64,000 nucleotides of DNA from Streptomyces coelicoflavus (lineage in GTDB: Bacteria > Actinomycetota > Actinomycetes > Streptomycetales > Streptomycetaceae). The stretch covers positions 186,001-250,000 of the forward strand of contig NZ_BEWB01000007.1 of NCBI RefSeq assembly GCF_003112555.1. Direction: 5' to 3'. The position numbers and the translations under genes are program-made. Positions 18,674-26,701 of the stretch are shown here, one piece after another (position 1 is the first letter of the stretch; each line of letters begins with the position of its first letter). A model generated the notes under the pieces. It had not been told where the DNA came from, searched no databases, and saw only the letters and a program-made list of their open reading frames with translations.

Positions 18674-19533
18674 TTGACGGCTCCGGCGGTCAGGCCGCTG
18701 CGCCAGAAACGCTGGAGCAGCACGAAGGCGAGGATGAGCGGCAGTACGGCGAGCAGCGAGCCCATGATCACCACGGGGTAGTACTCGGGCGACACGGACG
18801 CCGAACTGTTCCACTGGTACAGGCCGAGACTGACGGGATACAGGTCCTGGTCGGACAGCATCACCATGGGCAGGAAGAAGTTGTTCCAGATCGCGGTCAG
18901 CTGGAAGAGGAAAACGGTGATCAGACCGGGTCCGAGCATCCTGAGCGCCACCCGCGCGTACGTGGTCAGCTCCCCGGCCCCGTCCACGCGCGCCGCCTCC
19001 AGCACCTCGTCGGGCACGTAGCCCCGCGCGAAGATCCGCCCGAGGTAGACGCCGAACGGATTGAACAGCACCGGGATGAACACCGCCCAGAAGGTGTTGA
19101 CCAGGCCGGCCTCGGAGGCCATCAGGTACAGCGGCAGCGCGAGCACCGTCTGCGGCACCATGACCGCCGCGAGCACCAGGCCGAACAGCTTCTCCTTGTG
19201 CCGGAAGCCGTACTTGTCGAAGGCGTAGCCGCAGGCCACGCTCACCAGCGCGCCCACGGCCGCCCCGATCACGGCGTACAGCAGGCTGTTGACGTACCAG
19301 CGGCCGTACAGCCCGCCGTCCATGGCGAACAGGTCCTTGAGGTTCTGGAGGAAGGAGAAGTCGCTCAGGGACAGCAGGTCGCTGCTGAACAGCGCGTCGC
19401 GGTTCTTGGCCGACGCGAGCACCAGCCACAGCACCGGCAGCAGCGTGTAGAGGACGGAGACGGCGACGACCACGTTGACCGTCGCGCGGCCCAGCAGCCT
19501 GGGGCGGAGCAGGGGACTGCCGGCGGCGCTCAT
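18670..19533 (-). CDS. Carbohydrate ABC transporter permease (MalG type)
   Basis: 287 residues with six predicted membrane helices. The EAA loop is EVLEAARVDGAGELTTYARVALRMLGPGL, the site that docks the ATPase. It is the second membrane subunit of a CUT1-class importer whose partner is the MalF-type gene just upstream (4-bp ATGA overlap). No ATPase is encoded nearby; in Streptomyces a shared MsiK-type ATPase usually energises these importers. Confidence 0.93.
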   Translation of the reverse strand: MSAAGSPLLRPRLLGRATVNVVVAVSVLYTLLPVLWLVLASAKNRDALFSSDLLSLSDFSFLQNLKDLFAMDGGLYGRWYVNSLLYAVIGAAVGALVSVACGYAFDKYGFRHKEKLFGLVLAAVMVPQTVLALPLYLMASEAGLVNTFWAVFIPVLFNPFGVYLGRIFARGYVPDEVLEAARVDGAGELTTYARVALRMLGPGLITVFLFQLTAIWNNFFLPMVMLSDQDLYPVSLGLYQWNSSASVSPEYYPVVIMGSLLAVLPLILAFVLLQRFWRSGLTAGAVK

Positions 19534-20516
19534 CGGGCCTCCTCGGAGTCGGCGCGGCTGGTGAAGCGGGTGACGCCGTACGACAGGGCGATGGTGCACA
19601 CCAGCAGGACGACCGAGGCGGCCGCCGCGAGGCTGTAGTTGTTGCGGGTGAAGGCCGCGTCGTAGATGTACATGCTGGGCGAGAACCGCGAGTTGATCAT
19701 CGGCGATGACTGGCTGAGCAGCATCGGCTCGGTGAAGAGCTGGAGGGCCCAGATCAGGGTGAAGATCGCCACCATCACGATGGAGGCCCGCACCAGCGGC
19801 GTCTTGACCTGGAGCGCCGTGCGCACCGGCCCGGCGCCGTCGACGACGGACGCCTCGATCACCTCGCGCGGCACGGCCTGGAGGGCGGCGTAGAAGACGA
19901 CCATGTTGTAGCCGAGGTTGCTCCACAGGGCGATGTTCACGATGGACGGGACCACCGTGTGCACGCCCAGGAAGTCGATCGTGATGTCGCCCTTCGCGAA
20001 CAGCTCGATGACCGGGCTGATGCCGGGCGTGTACAGGTACAGCCAGATCAGCGCGGCGATGATGCCGGGCACCGCGTGCGGCAGGAACAGACCGAGCTGG
20101 GCGAAGGCGCGCAGCCGCACCACGCCGGAGTCGAGGAGCAGGGCGAGGGCGAGCGCGCCGACGACCATCAGCGGGATGTAGATGAGGCAGTACAGGGCGA
20201 CCGTGCCGAGCCCGCCGAGGAAGGTGGGGTCGGTGAGGACGGCCGCGTAGGAGCGCAGGCCGACGAAGACGGTGCGTTCGGGGCCGAAGCCGAGCCCGGG
20301 CTGGTCGTCGCTGAAGAAGCTGAGGTAGACGGCGGTGCCGACGGGGATCAGGAAGACGGTGACCAGCAGGGCGAAGAACGGCGTCATGAGGACGCCGGCG
20401 GCGGTCAGTTGACGGCGCTTGGCCGCTCTGCGGGCGCGCTGGCCCGAGTCGGAGGGTGCCGGTGAGGCGGCGCGGGCGGCGCCGGCCGGCACCCGTGCGT
20501 GGGTGGTCGTGGTCAT
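19530..20516 (-). CDS. Carbohydrate ABC transporter permease (MalF type)
   Basis: 328 residues. A basic, Ala-rich cytoplasmic N-terminus precedes six predicted helices, with the EAA loop as EVIEASVVDGAGPVRTALQVKTPLV. It forms the translocation pore together with the MalG-type protein. ATG 20516 lies 26 bp downstream of the binding-protein stop, consistent with one operon of binding protein, two permeases, dehydrogenase and DUF2264 enzyme. Confidence 0.93.
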   Translation of the reverse strand: MTTTTHARVPAGAARAASPAPSDSGQRARRAAKRRQLTAAGVLMTPFFALLVTVFLIPVGTAVYLSFFSDDQPGLGFGPERTVFVGLRSYAAVLTDPTFLGGLGTVALYCLIYIPLMVVGALALALLLDSGVVRLRAFAQLGLFLPHAVPGIIAALIWLYLYTPGISPVIELFAKGDITIDFLGVHTVVPSIVNIALWSNLGYNMVVFYAALQAVPREVIEASVVDGAGPVRTALQVKTPLVRASIVMVAIFTLIWALQLFTEPMLLSQSSPMINSRFSPSMYIYDAAFTRNNYSLAAAASVVLLVCTIALSYGVTRFTSRADSEEAR

Positions 20517-20542
20517 GGGTGTGTCACCTGCCTTTCGTCGGC

Positions 20543-21874
20543 TCAGGTGCTGTGCTGGGTGGTGGACAGGCCGAGGGCCCTGAGGTCGGGCATGGTGCCC
20601 TCCTGCGCGCTGCGCAGCGATTCGACGAGGCTGCCCTGGCCGCCGCCGACCCGGGCGAAGGAGTCCTGCATGACCTTCTGGGTGGCGCTCATCCGCGGGC
20701 CCCAGAGCCACTGGTCGCCGATCTTCTCGGCCTCCTGCTCGAACAGGGTGTAGATGTCCTGGCCGCCGTAGTACGAGCGGTCGAAGGCCTCGCGGCCCAC
20801 CGCGACCAGGCCGGGCGCGGCCGGGTACTGGCTGCTGGTGCCGCTGGAGAGCCGGGCGCGCAGGGAGTCGGGGTGGGAGACCTGCCACTCGATGAACTCC
20901 ATCGCGGCCTCCGGGTGCCTGCTGTCCTCGGTGATCGCGAAGGTCGACCCGCCGTGCGTGCCGGTCGAGGGGCGGCCGGTGTCCCACTGCGGCATCGGCG
21001 CGATCCGCCACTGGCCCTTCTGCCCGGGCCGTGCGTTCATCTGCGCACCGGCGTCCCAGGCGCCGCTGAGCCGGGTGAGGACCAGGCCGTTGCCGATCTG
21101 TGCGTCGGACTGCCTGCTCTCGACGGCGTTCATGAAGACGTCGTCCCGGTCGATCAGCCCCTGCCAGTACTCGGCAACGCGTCGTGAGGGAGCGTCGGCG
21201 AGCGAGACGTTCCAGGCGCCCTTCGAGGTGTCGAACCACTGGGCGCCCGCCTGCCAGGCGTAGCAGGCGAACTGCGTCATCCCGTCGGTGGGGAAGAGCG
21301 CCAGCCGGCGGTCGGGTGCCTCGCGACGCACCGTCGCGGCCTGCTCGGCGAACTCGTCCCAGGTGCGGGCGGCTTCGAGCCCGTGGCGGTCGAACAGGTC
21401 GGCGCGGTAGTGCATCACCATGGGCTCGACGTCCAGCGGCACGGCGAACACCCGGCGTTCGAAGGTGGTCAGGCCGAGCGCCTGCGGCAGCAGCTTGCGG
21501 CGCAGGCCGTCGCTCATCAGATCGGTGATGTCGCGGGCGACGCCGTCGATGGCGAACCCCGGCACCTGCGGGTATTCGAGAGTGGCGACGTCGGGCGCGT
21601 TCCCGGCCCGCGCGGCGTTGCTGAGCTTGGCGTAGCCGCCCTGCCCGCCGGAGGGGATCTGCTGGAACTCCACCTGGACCGTGCGGTGGGTGCGGTTGAA
21701 CGCGTCGACCACTTCCTGGCTGCCGCGCAGGGCGGACCAGAAGGTGATGCGGGTGGTGGTGCCCGTGCGGGCCGACGATGCGCCGTTCCCCCCGCTGCAG
21801 GCGCTCGCGGCTCCTGCAAGGGGTAGGGCGGTCATCGCGGCGAGCACGGAGCGACGGCTGGGTCGTCCGGGCAT
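20543..21874 (-). CDS. Extracellular sugar-binding lipoprotein of the ABC importer
   Basis: 443 residues. The signal sequence has a twin-arginine-like SRRSVLAA and a lipobox ending in ASAC (Cys26), so the protein is a lipoprotein, possibly Tat-exported. The mature part is a family-1 solute-binding protein (RITFWSALRGSQEVVDAFNR near the start; APMPQWDTGRPSTGTHGGSTFAIT in the second lobe). ATG 21874 follows GGAGGCGCC, better than the upstream starts in the same frame. It is the first gene of the import operon, with an operator-like motif 115-124 bp upstream that also occurs ahead of the regulator gene. The ligand is probably an oligosaccharide. Confidence 0.93.
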   Translation of the reverse strand: MPGRPSRRSVLAAMTALPLAGAASACSGGNGASSARTGTTTRITFWSALRGSQEVVDAFNRTHRTVQVEFQQIPSGGQGGYAKLSNAARAGNAPDVATLEYPQVPGFAIDGVARDITDLMSDGLRRKLLPQALGLTTFERRVFAVPLDVEPMVMHYRADLFDRHGLEAARTWDEFAEQAATVRREAPDRRLALFPTDGMTQFACYAWQAGAQWFDTSKGAWNVSLADAPSRRVAEYWQGLIDRDDVFMNAVESRQSDAQIGNGLVLTRLSGAWDAGAQMNARPGQKGQWRIAPMPQWDTGRPSTGTHGGSTFAITEDSRHPEAAMEFIEWQVSHPDSLRARLSSGTSSQYPAAPGLVAVGREAFDRSYYGGQDIYTLFEQEAEKIGDQWLWGPRMSATQKVMQDSFARVGGGQGSLVESLRSAQEGTMPDLRALGLSTTQHST

Positions 21875-21988
21875 GGCGCCTCCGCGGCTCCTGCGGGTCC
21901 GCGCGGGTGCGGACACGACTCTTCGAGACACCGGAATCCTGAACGCCCCGCCCCAAACGGTCAATAGATCGATCAGAAGAAAATTAAA

Positions 21989-21998
21989 CGCTCAAACG
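21989..21998 (-). promoter_or_regulatory. Operator-like motif CGTTTGAGCG upstream of the ABC operon
   Basis: On the minus strand this reads AATGAGCGTTTGAGCG. The same AATGNNCGTTTGAGCG occurs at 23125-23140 upstream of the regulator gene. Two exact 10-bp copies in the two promoter regions suggest a common operator. The surrounding AT-rich stretch (21961-21988) probably holds the promoter of the ABC operon. Confidence 0.5.
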
Positions 21999-21999
21999 C

Positions 22000-23106
22000 T
22001 CATTCGTCGAGCGGTTCGGTCAACGGGTCCGTCGATCCCCGCACCATCAGCCGCGGCAGCAGCTCGATCCGCCGGCCCGGCTGCCGGCCCCCGGGTGCCT
22101 CGGCCAGCCGCTGGAGCAGCAGCTCCGCCGCCGCGTGCCCGACCTCCGCCTTCGGCGGGGACACGGCCGTCAGCGCGGGCGAGGCGAGACCGGCCACCAC
22201 ATCGTCGTACGCGACCACCGAGCAGTCCTCCGGCACCCGCACCCCCTCCTCCGCGAGCCGCTGGACCACCATCAGGGCGTCCACGTCGCCGTGCAGCACC
22301 ATCGCGGTGGCACCCACCTTGCGCATCAGCGCCGACGGTTCGGCCGTCTCGTCCGCCGAGTACGGCCCGTCGGCCCCGGCCTCCGGTGCGACCAGCGTCC
22401 ACGCCCACCGCTCCACCAGGGGATGCGCCCCGGCGATCTCCGTGAAGGCGGCACGCAGCGAACGGGCCGTGGGGCTGTCGTGCCGGGTGGCGACCACGAT
22501 CCGCCGGTGCCCGAGCCCCACCAGGTGCTCCACCGCGAGGTGCGCGCCGTACCAGTGGTCGGAGCAGACCGAGTCCAGGGCGTGCAGCGCGCTGCCGCGC
22601 CACGGGCGGCGCTCCATCAGCACCGTCGGCACGCCGATCCCGGCCAGCCACTCGTGGTCGGCCTCCTCGTCGGTCCGGCCCCGCCAGCGCGGGGCGATCA
22701 GCAGCCCGTCCGCGCCGTCCGACAGGGCACGCTCCACCAGTGGCCGCTCGGCACCGGACGCCTGCGGCGCGAGGTGCAGGGCCATGCGCACCCCGGCCCG
22801 CTCCAGGACCGTGCGCGCCCCGTGCAGCGTCTCGGTGAGGTAGGAGTGCCGTACGGGGACCACCACGGCCACCCGGTCGCCGCCCGCCGGGACCGGATCG
22901 TGGGCCGTCTCCTGGGCCGGCAGCGTCGACCGCACCACTCCGTGACCGCGGCTCAGCCTGCCCTCGCGCGTCAGCTCCTCGACGTCGCGGCGCACGGTGA
23001 CCACCGAGACCTGCAACTCGTCGGCGAGGTCGCGCACCCGCGCGGTACCGCGCGCCTGGACCGCCGCCAGTATCCGCTGGCGCCTGAGATCGACCGGCTC
23101 CCGCAT
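22000..23106 (-). CDS. Transcriptional regulator with DeoR-type HTH and LacI-type sensor domain
   Basis: 368 residues. The N-terminus is a DeoR-family winged helix (RRQRILAAVQARGTARVRDLADELQVSVVTVRRDVEELTREGRLSRGHGVV, about residues 8-58) fused to a periplasmic-binding-type effector domain as in LacI/GalR proteins (about 75-350, with HLVGLGHRRIVVA and VVAYDDVVAGLASPALTAV). This hybrid class commonly represses sugar operons in actinomycetes. It lies directly upstream of the ABC operon on the same strand; an inverse-orientation copy of a 10-bp motif lies ahead of both. ATG 23106 is the first good start. Confidence 0.88.
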   Translation of the reverse strand: MREPVDLRRQRILAAVQARGTARVRDLADELQVSVVTVRRDVEELTREGRLSRGHGVVRSTLPAQETAHDPVPAGGDRVAVVVPVRHSYLTETLHGARTVLERAGVRMALHLAPQASGAERPLVERALSDGADGLLIAPRWRGRTDEEADHEWLAGIGVPTVLMERRPWRGSALHALDSVCSDHWYGAHLAVEHLVGLGHRRIVVATRHDSPTARSLRAAFTEIAGAHPLVERWAWTLVAPEAGADGPYSADETAEPSALMRKVGATAMVLHGDVDALMVVQRLAEEGVRVPEDCSVVAYDDVVAGLASPALTAVSPPKAEVGHAAAELLLQRLAEAPGGRQPGRRIELLPRLMVRGSTDPLTEPLDE

Positions 23107-23124
23107 CAGGGCTCCCCACCCGAG

Positions 23125-23140
23125 AATGTTCGTTTGAGCG
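23125..23140 (+). promoter_or_regulatory. Second copy of the CGTTTGAGCG operator motif, upstream of the regulator
   Basis: AATGTTCGTTTGAGCG begins 19 bp upstream of the regulator start codon and shares its last 10 bases exactly with the site ahead of the ABC operon. This fits autoregulation by the DeoR/LacI hybrid protein. Confidence 0.5.
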
Positions 23141-23213
23141 ATTCCGCGTCATCATAACGATCGCTCGCGTCGGGCGCCGCCGTGCCGGGTGCCGGGTGCC
23201 GGATTCCTGTGTC

Positions 23214-23525
23214 CTACGGTTCCGGGTCCGAGAGGAGGGGGCCCAGCGGGCCCAGGTCGAGATTGAGGTCGGAGCGGCTCAGTCCGTGCTGGGCGCACAG
23301 GTCGTCCATGCGCTCGTCGAGCAGCATGAGCGCCGTGCCGAGCCGGTCCTCCTGCTCCGCGCTCAGCGTCCCCTCGTCGAAGCGGCGCACGGCCTGGCGC
23401 TCCATGAGCTGGCGCAGCAGCTCCACCACGGTCAGGACCAGCGCGGCCAGGTCGTTGGTGACCCGCTCGGGATCCAGGTCGAGGGCATGGGCGGTCCGGG
23501 CGGCGCGGGTCCGGGGCGCCGTCAC
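23214..23525 (-). CDS. gvpK: Gas vesicle protein GvpK
   Basis: 103 residues matching GvpK: LDLDPERVTNDLAALVLTVVELLRQLMERQAVRRFDEGTLSAEQEDRLGTALMLLDERMDDL. GvpK is a conserved minor component needed for gas vesicle assembly. A GTG start at 23525 overlaps the gvpS stop by 4 bp. It is the last gene of the ten-gene cluster. Confidence 0.92.
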   Translation of the reverse strand: MTAPRTRAARTAHALDLDPERVTNDLAALVLTVVELLRQLMERQAVRRFDEGTLSAEQEDRLGTALMLLDERMDDLCAQHGLSRSDLNLDLGPLGPLLSDPEP

Positions 23526-23770
23526 AGCGGCCCGCTGTCCGGCCAGGGGGCGGGCACCCGCTCGTTCACCGACGACAGCAGGGCGTGCAGGGAGATCCGC
23601 ACCAACGGCACGTCCGCGACGGCCAGCACCAGGTCGCCGCTGACCACGACACCGGTCGCCAGCACCCGGTCCAGCAGGTCCACCAGGGGCACCCCGACCG
23701 GTGCGTACGGCTCCGGGCCGCCCCAGGGCACGGGCGCCGGGCCCGGCGTACGGGCGTCCGGGACGGTCAT
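23522..23770 (-). CDS. gvpS: Gas vesicle structural-type protein GvpS (GvpA/GvpJ fold)
   Basis: 82 residues. The core VPLVDLLDRVLATGVVVSGDLVLAVADVPLVRISLHALLSSV is the GvpA/J/M-type helix-strand-strand-helix unit. By order it corresponds to GvpS of the Streptomyces cluster. ATG 23770 overlaps the gvpL stop. Confidence 0.85.
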   Translation of the reverse strand: MTVPDARTPGPAPVPWGGPEPYAPVGVPLVDLLDRVLATGVVVSGDLVLAVADVPLVRISLHALLSSVNERVPAPWPDSGPL

Positions 23771-24615
23771 GCGGGGACCTCCTGGTCCGGGCCGGCCTGC
23801 GGGTCCTCGTCCCAGCGGGCGAAGGAGTACGGGATCCACGGACCCGAGGCGTCCACCCGTACCGCCGGACGCCGGCCGTCGGCGGTGAGCCGCCCCAGTA
23901 CCTCGGCGAAGGCGGTACGCCGCGCGTCCTCCACCAGGTAGGCGACGTTGAGCAGTTGCGGTGCGCGTCGTCCGGTCAGCCGCTCGCTCTGCGGACGGTG
24001 CCGTGTCGCGGCCACCGCGTACCGCCGCAGCTCCGCGTCGACGGCCTCCGCCTCGGCCAGCGCCCTGTCGTGGGCGCCCCGGCGGTCACGCCGTCGTGCG
24101 CTGATCCGGCTGAGGTAGGCGCGGCCCCCGGCGCCGGAGCCGGTGCCGGCACCCGCTCCGGTGTCCGTGGCGGGCTCGGGCGGGGCCTCGGCGGCGTGCA
24201 CCTTCACCGCCCACTCCGTGCGGTCCCGGAGGCGGTCGAGCAGCGTGTTGAGCACCGGCTGCCGGGCGGCCACCGCCCGCGCCGCGGTCAGGTCGCCGCG
24301 GTACAGGGTCGCCATCGGCAGCGGCACGACGGGCCCCCGCCCGGCCGCGGCCTCCACGCCCCGGTGATGGGCACGCGCGCAGCGCTCCAGGTCGTCGGGC
24401 CGGTTGAGGCGTTCCGTCAGCGCCTCCGCGTCGAACAGGGCCGCGGGGACGTCCTGAACGACCAGGCACAGGTCGCCCGCGCTCAGGACACGCAGCGGAC
24501 CGCCCTCCTCGTGCCCCCTCGCCGCGGCCAGAGCGGCCGGGTCCGGCGGGGTGCGGGTGACGGCGAAGGCACAGACGACGTCGGGGGTCGCCGGTCCGGC
24601 GGCGGCCGTGCTCAT
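23767..24615 (-). CDS. gvpL: Gas vesicle protein GvpL (GvpF/GvpL family)
   Basis: 282 residues of the GvpL/GvpF family, which adopts ferredoxin-like and helical domains and contacts GvpA during assembly. Typical segments are VVPLPMATLYRGD, EWAVKVHAAEAPPEP and LLNVAYLVEDARRTAFAEVLGRL. A low-complexity Gly/Ala/Thr stretch (about 148-163) looks like a flexible linker. ATG 24615 overlaps the gvpJ stop. Confidence 0.9.
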   Translation of the reverse strand: MSTAAAGPATPDVVCAFAVTRTPPDPAALAAARGHEEGGPLRVLSAGDLCLVVQDVPAALFDAEALTERLNRPDDLERCARAHHRGVEAAAGRGPVVPLPMATLYRGDLTAARAVAARQPVLNTLLDRLRDRTEWAVKVHAAEAPPEPATDTGAGAGTGSGAGGRAYLSRISARRRDRRGAHDRALAEAEAVDAELRRYAVAATRHRPQSERLTGRRAPQLLNVAYLVEDARRTAFAEVLGRLTADGRRPAVRVDASGPWIPYSFARWDEDPQAGPDQEVPA

Positions 24616-24956
24616 CGCACGGCTCCCGTCGTCTCCCCGGCGGCCCCCTCCAGGGCGTCGAGGCGCTCCCGCAGCCGCGCGTTCTCCTCCGCGAGCGCGT
24701 CCCGCGCCGCCCGGGACGACAGCGCGGGATCCGTCTCCCACCAGTCGATGCCGGCCTTCTTCGCGGTGTCCACCGAGGCGATGAACAACCGCAGACGGAT
24801 CGTCAGCAGCTCGATGTCGAGCAGGTCGATCTTGATGTCGCCGGCGATGACGATGCCCTTGTCGAGGACGCGTTCGAGGAGGTCGGCCAGGCTGCCGGAG
24901 GGGGGCCCGTAGGGCTCGGTACCCGGGCCCGGGTACGGGTGGTCGAGGTCGGTCAC
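24612..24956 (-). CDS. gvpJ: Gas vesicle protein GvpJ
   Basis: 114 residues. The GvpA-like core SLADLLERVLDKGIVIAGDIKIDLLDIELLTIRLRLFIASVDTAKKAGIDWW is followed by a predicted coiled-coil tail (AARDALAEENARLRERLDALEG). GvpJ is a minor GvpA homologue placed at cone tips or in nucleation. The GTG start is at 24956. Confidence 0.9.
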   Translation of the reverse strand: MTDLDHPYPGPGTEPYGPPSGSLADLLERVLDKGIVIAGDIKIDLLDIELLTIRLRLFIASVDTAKKAGIDWWETDPALSSRAARDALAEENARLRERLDALEGAAGETTGAVR

Positions 24957-24980
24957 CGCGTACGCCCCGCGGCAGCGTCG

Positions 24981-25865
24981 TCAGCGACGCGGGCGGGCAC
25001 GCCGGTCGTCCTCGTCGTCGTACTCGTCGGCATACGGCTCCTCCTCGTCGTCGTCGTCCTCGTACTCGTCCTCTGAGTCCTCGTCACCGTCGTCGTTTTC
25101 GTCGTCTTCGTCCTCGTACTCGGACTCGTCCGGTTCCTCGGCGTTCTCCTCCTCTTCCAGCGCTTCCTCGTGGCTCTTGACGACCTCGCCGTCGCGGATC
25201 TCGCCGCGCCAGCCCTCGACCTCCTCCTCGTCGGCCAGTGTCACGTGCCGCGCGAAGTGCTTGAGGTCCAGCCGCAGCCGGCGTCCCTGCGCGCGCCAGA
25301 GGTTGCCGGTCTTCTCGAAGAAGCCCGCCGGGTAGTACTCGACGACCACGACGACCCGGGTCAGCCGGGGCGCCAGCTCGTGGAAGCTGACCACCCCGTT
25401 GGTACTGCCCTTGGCGCCCTCGGAGGTCCAGGTGATGCGCTGGTCGGGGATCTGCTCCTGGACGGTCGCCTTCCAGCTGCGCGTCGAGAAGGCGATCTTG
25501 GCCGTCCAGTCCGAGGTCACCTCGTCGTGGGGACTGACGCTCTGGACACCCTTGGTGAAGCCGCTGAAGTCCTGGAGCTGCGTCCACTGGTCGTAGACGG
25601 TGCGCAGGGGGACGCCGATGTCGACGGTCTCCATGATGTGTGTCGCCTTGACGCTGCCGCCGCCGCTGCCCCTGGAACCACCGCCGCCGCCGTTCTTGGA
25701 GTCACCCCCGCCGGCCGACTCGGTCAGGCGGTCGGTCAGGGAACCGACCCGTTCCCCCGCCCTGCCGAGAAGTCCGTGACCCGCGGCGGAGAGGTAGCCG
25801 CCGAGCGCGTCCTTGAGATCACCGAGGGGAGAGGGGCCGTCGTCGCCCTGCCTGCCGGGGCTCAT
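24981..25865 (-). CDS. gvpZ: Gas vesicle cluster SRPBCC protein GvpZ with acidic tail
   Basis: 294 residues. A Gly/Ser-rich linker (about 50-72) precedes a SRPBCC/START-like cyclase-type domain (about 75-205: VKATHIMETVDIGVPLRTVYDQWTQLQDFSGFTKGVQSV). The C-terminal 80 residues are mostly Asp and Glu. The domain binds hydrophobic ligands in other families; its job in gas vesicles is not established. By position it is GvpZ of the Streptomyces cluster. The acidic tail could pair with the Lys-rich tail of the adjacent GvpY, which is inference. Confidence 0.88.
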   Translation of the reverse strand: MSPGRQGDDGPSPLGDLKDALGGYLSAAGHGLLGRAGERVGSLTDRLTESAGGGDSKNGGGGGSRGSGGGSVKATHIMETVDIGVPLRTVYDQWTQLQDFSGFTKGVQSVSPHDEVTSDWTAKIAFSTRSWKATVQEQIPDQRITWTSEGAKGSTNGVVSFHELAPRLTRVVVVVEYYPAGFFEKTGNLWRAQGRRLRLDLKHFARHVTLADEEEVEGWRGEIRDGEVVKSHEEALEEEENAEEPDESEYEDEDDENDDGDEDSEDEYEDDDDEEEPYADEYDDEDDRRARPRR

Positions 25866-26422
25866 GCGCGCCCACCCCCGCGCCCGGCGCCCCGGACCAC
25901 CGTCCGCTGCGCCGGTCCGGCCGTCTTCCTGGCGGCAGTCTTCTTGGCCGCCTTCTTCGCGGGCGGCGCGTCCTTGCGCGGCGGAGCCTTCTTGGCCGCC
26001 TTCTTCGCCGTCTTCCGGGGCGGCGCGGGCCGCCGGTCCTCCTCGCGGTCCTCCTCCTCGAAGTAGGCGTCCTCGTCCCAGGTGTCGTCGCGGCCGTCGT
26101 CCGGTCGGCCCTCGTCGGTGAGCGCGTCCGTACGGTCGCGGAGGTTGTCCGCGAGGCTGGTGAGGCGGCGGTTCGCCGCGGCGGTGACGGCCGCGCGTCC
26201 GGCGGTCAGCAGCTCGCCCCTGACCTGGTCGGTCAGCTCCTGGAACTGCGGCGTCCGCTGTAGGCCGCCGAGCCCCTGGCCGAGGACCTGGCCGGGGGAG
26301 AGGCCGACGCGTCTGCCCACGAGGTAGGAGCCGACCGCGAAGGCCAGCTTGGCCTTCCTGGTGCGCCCCAGGAGGTATCCGCCCGCCACGGCAGCCGCCA
26401 TGGCCGTCCTGCTGTCGTTCAT
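25862..26422 (-). CDS. gvpY: Gas vesicle cluster protein GvpY with Lys/Ala-rich tail
   Basis: 186 residues. The N-terminal half (MNDSRTAMAAAVAGGYLLGRTRKAKLAFAVGSYLVG) has two short hydrophobic stretches, followed by an acidic patch (about 112-130) and a histone-H1-like tail rich in KKA, KKAP and RKT repeats (about 135-186). Its position between gvpG and gvpZ identifies it as GvpY. Function is unknown; the overall charge pattern is opposite to that of GvpZ. ATG 26422 overlaps the gvpG stop. Confidence 0.82.
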   Translation of the reverse strand: MNDSRTAMAAAVAGGYLLGRTRKAKLAFAVGSYLVGRRVGLSPGQVLGQGLGGLQRTPQFQELTDQVRGELLTAGRAAVTAAANRRLTSLADNLRDRTDALTDEGRPDDGRDDTWDEDAYFEEEDREEDRRPAPPRKTAKKAAKKAPPRKDAPPAKKAAKKTAARKTAGPAQRTVVRGAGRGGGRA

Positions 26423-26697
26423 ACGTGTCGTCTCCGCGCTGGATTCGTGGTGGTGGTACGGCCGGTGGGCCGGGCCGGGCGTTCGAGAAGGGTGAGCAGG
26501 CGCTCCTCCTCCCGCTCGAAGGCCGCCTCGTCGATGGCGCCCTCGTCCAGGGCCCGGTTGAGCGCGGCCAGCCGCGCTTGTACGGCGCGCGGGTCGTGCG
26601 CCTGGCGCCGGGCCTCCTGGAGCAGGTGGTCGGCGATCCACGCCGTGCCGCGCACCGGAGCGAGGGGCAGCAGGAGGAGTCCGCTCACGATGCCCAT
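26419..26697 (-). CDS. gvpG: Gas vesicle protein GvpG
   Basis: 92 residues: a hydrophobic start (MGIVSGLLLLPLAPVRGTAWIADHLLQEA) and a helical acidic middle (LNRALDEGAIDEAAFEREEERLLTLLERP), matching GvpG. It lies 4 bp after gvpF and overlaps gvpY by 4 bp. GvpG is an essential minor assembly protein. Confidence 0.9.
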   Translation of the reverse strand: MGIVSGLLLLPLAPVRGTAWIADHLLQEARRQAHDPRAVQARLAALNRALDEGAIDEAAFEREEERLLTLLERPARPTGRTTTTNPARRRHV

Positions 26698-26701
26698 GCG
26701 G

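Noticed and set aside
19530..21956. An 808-codon frame suggesting a fused transport protein.
   Set aside because: Only the last 328 codons encode a permease. The upstream part is a shadow of the binding-protein gene, which has its own signal peptide and ribosome site.
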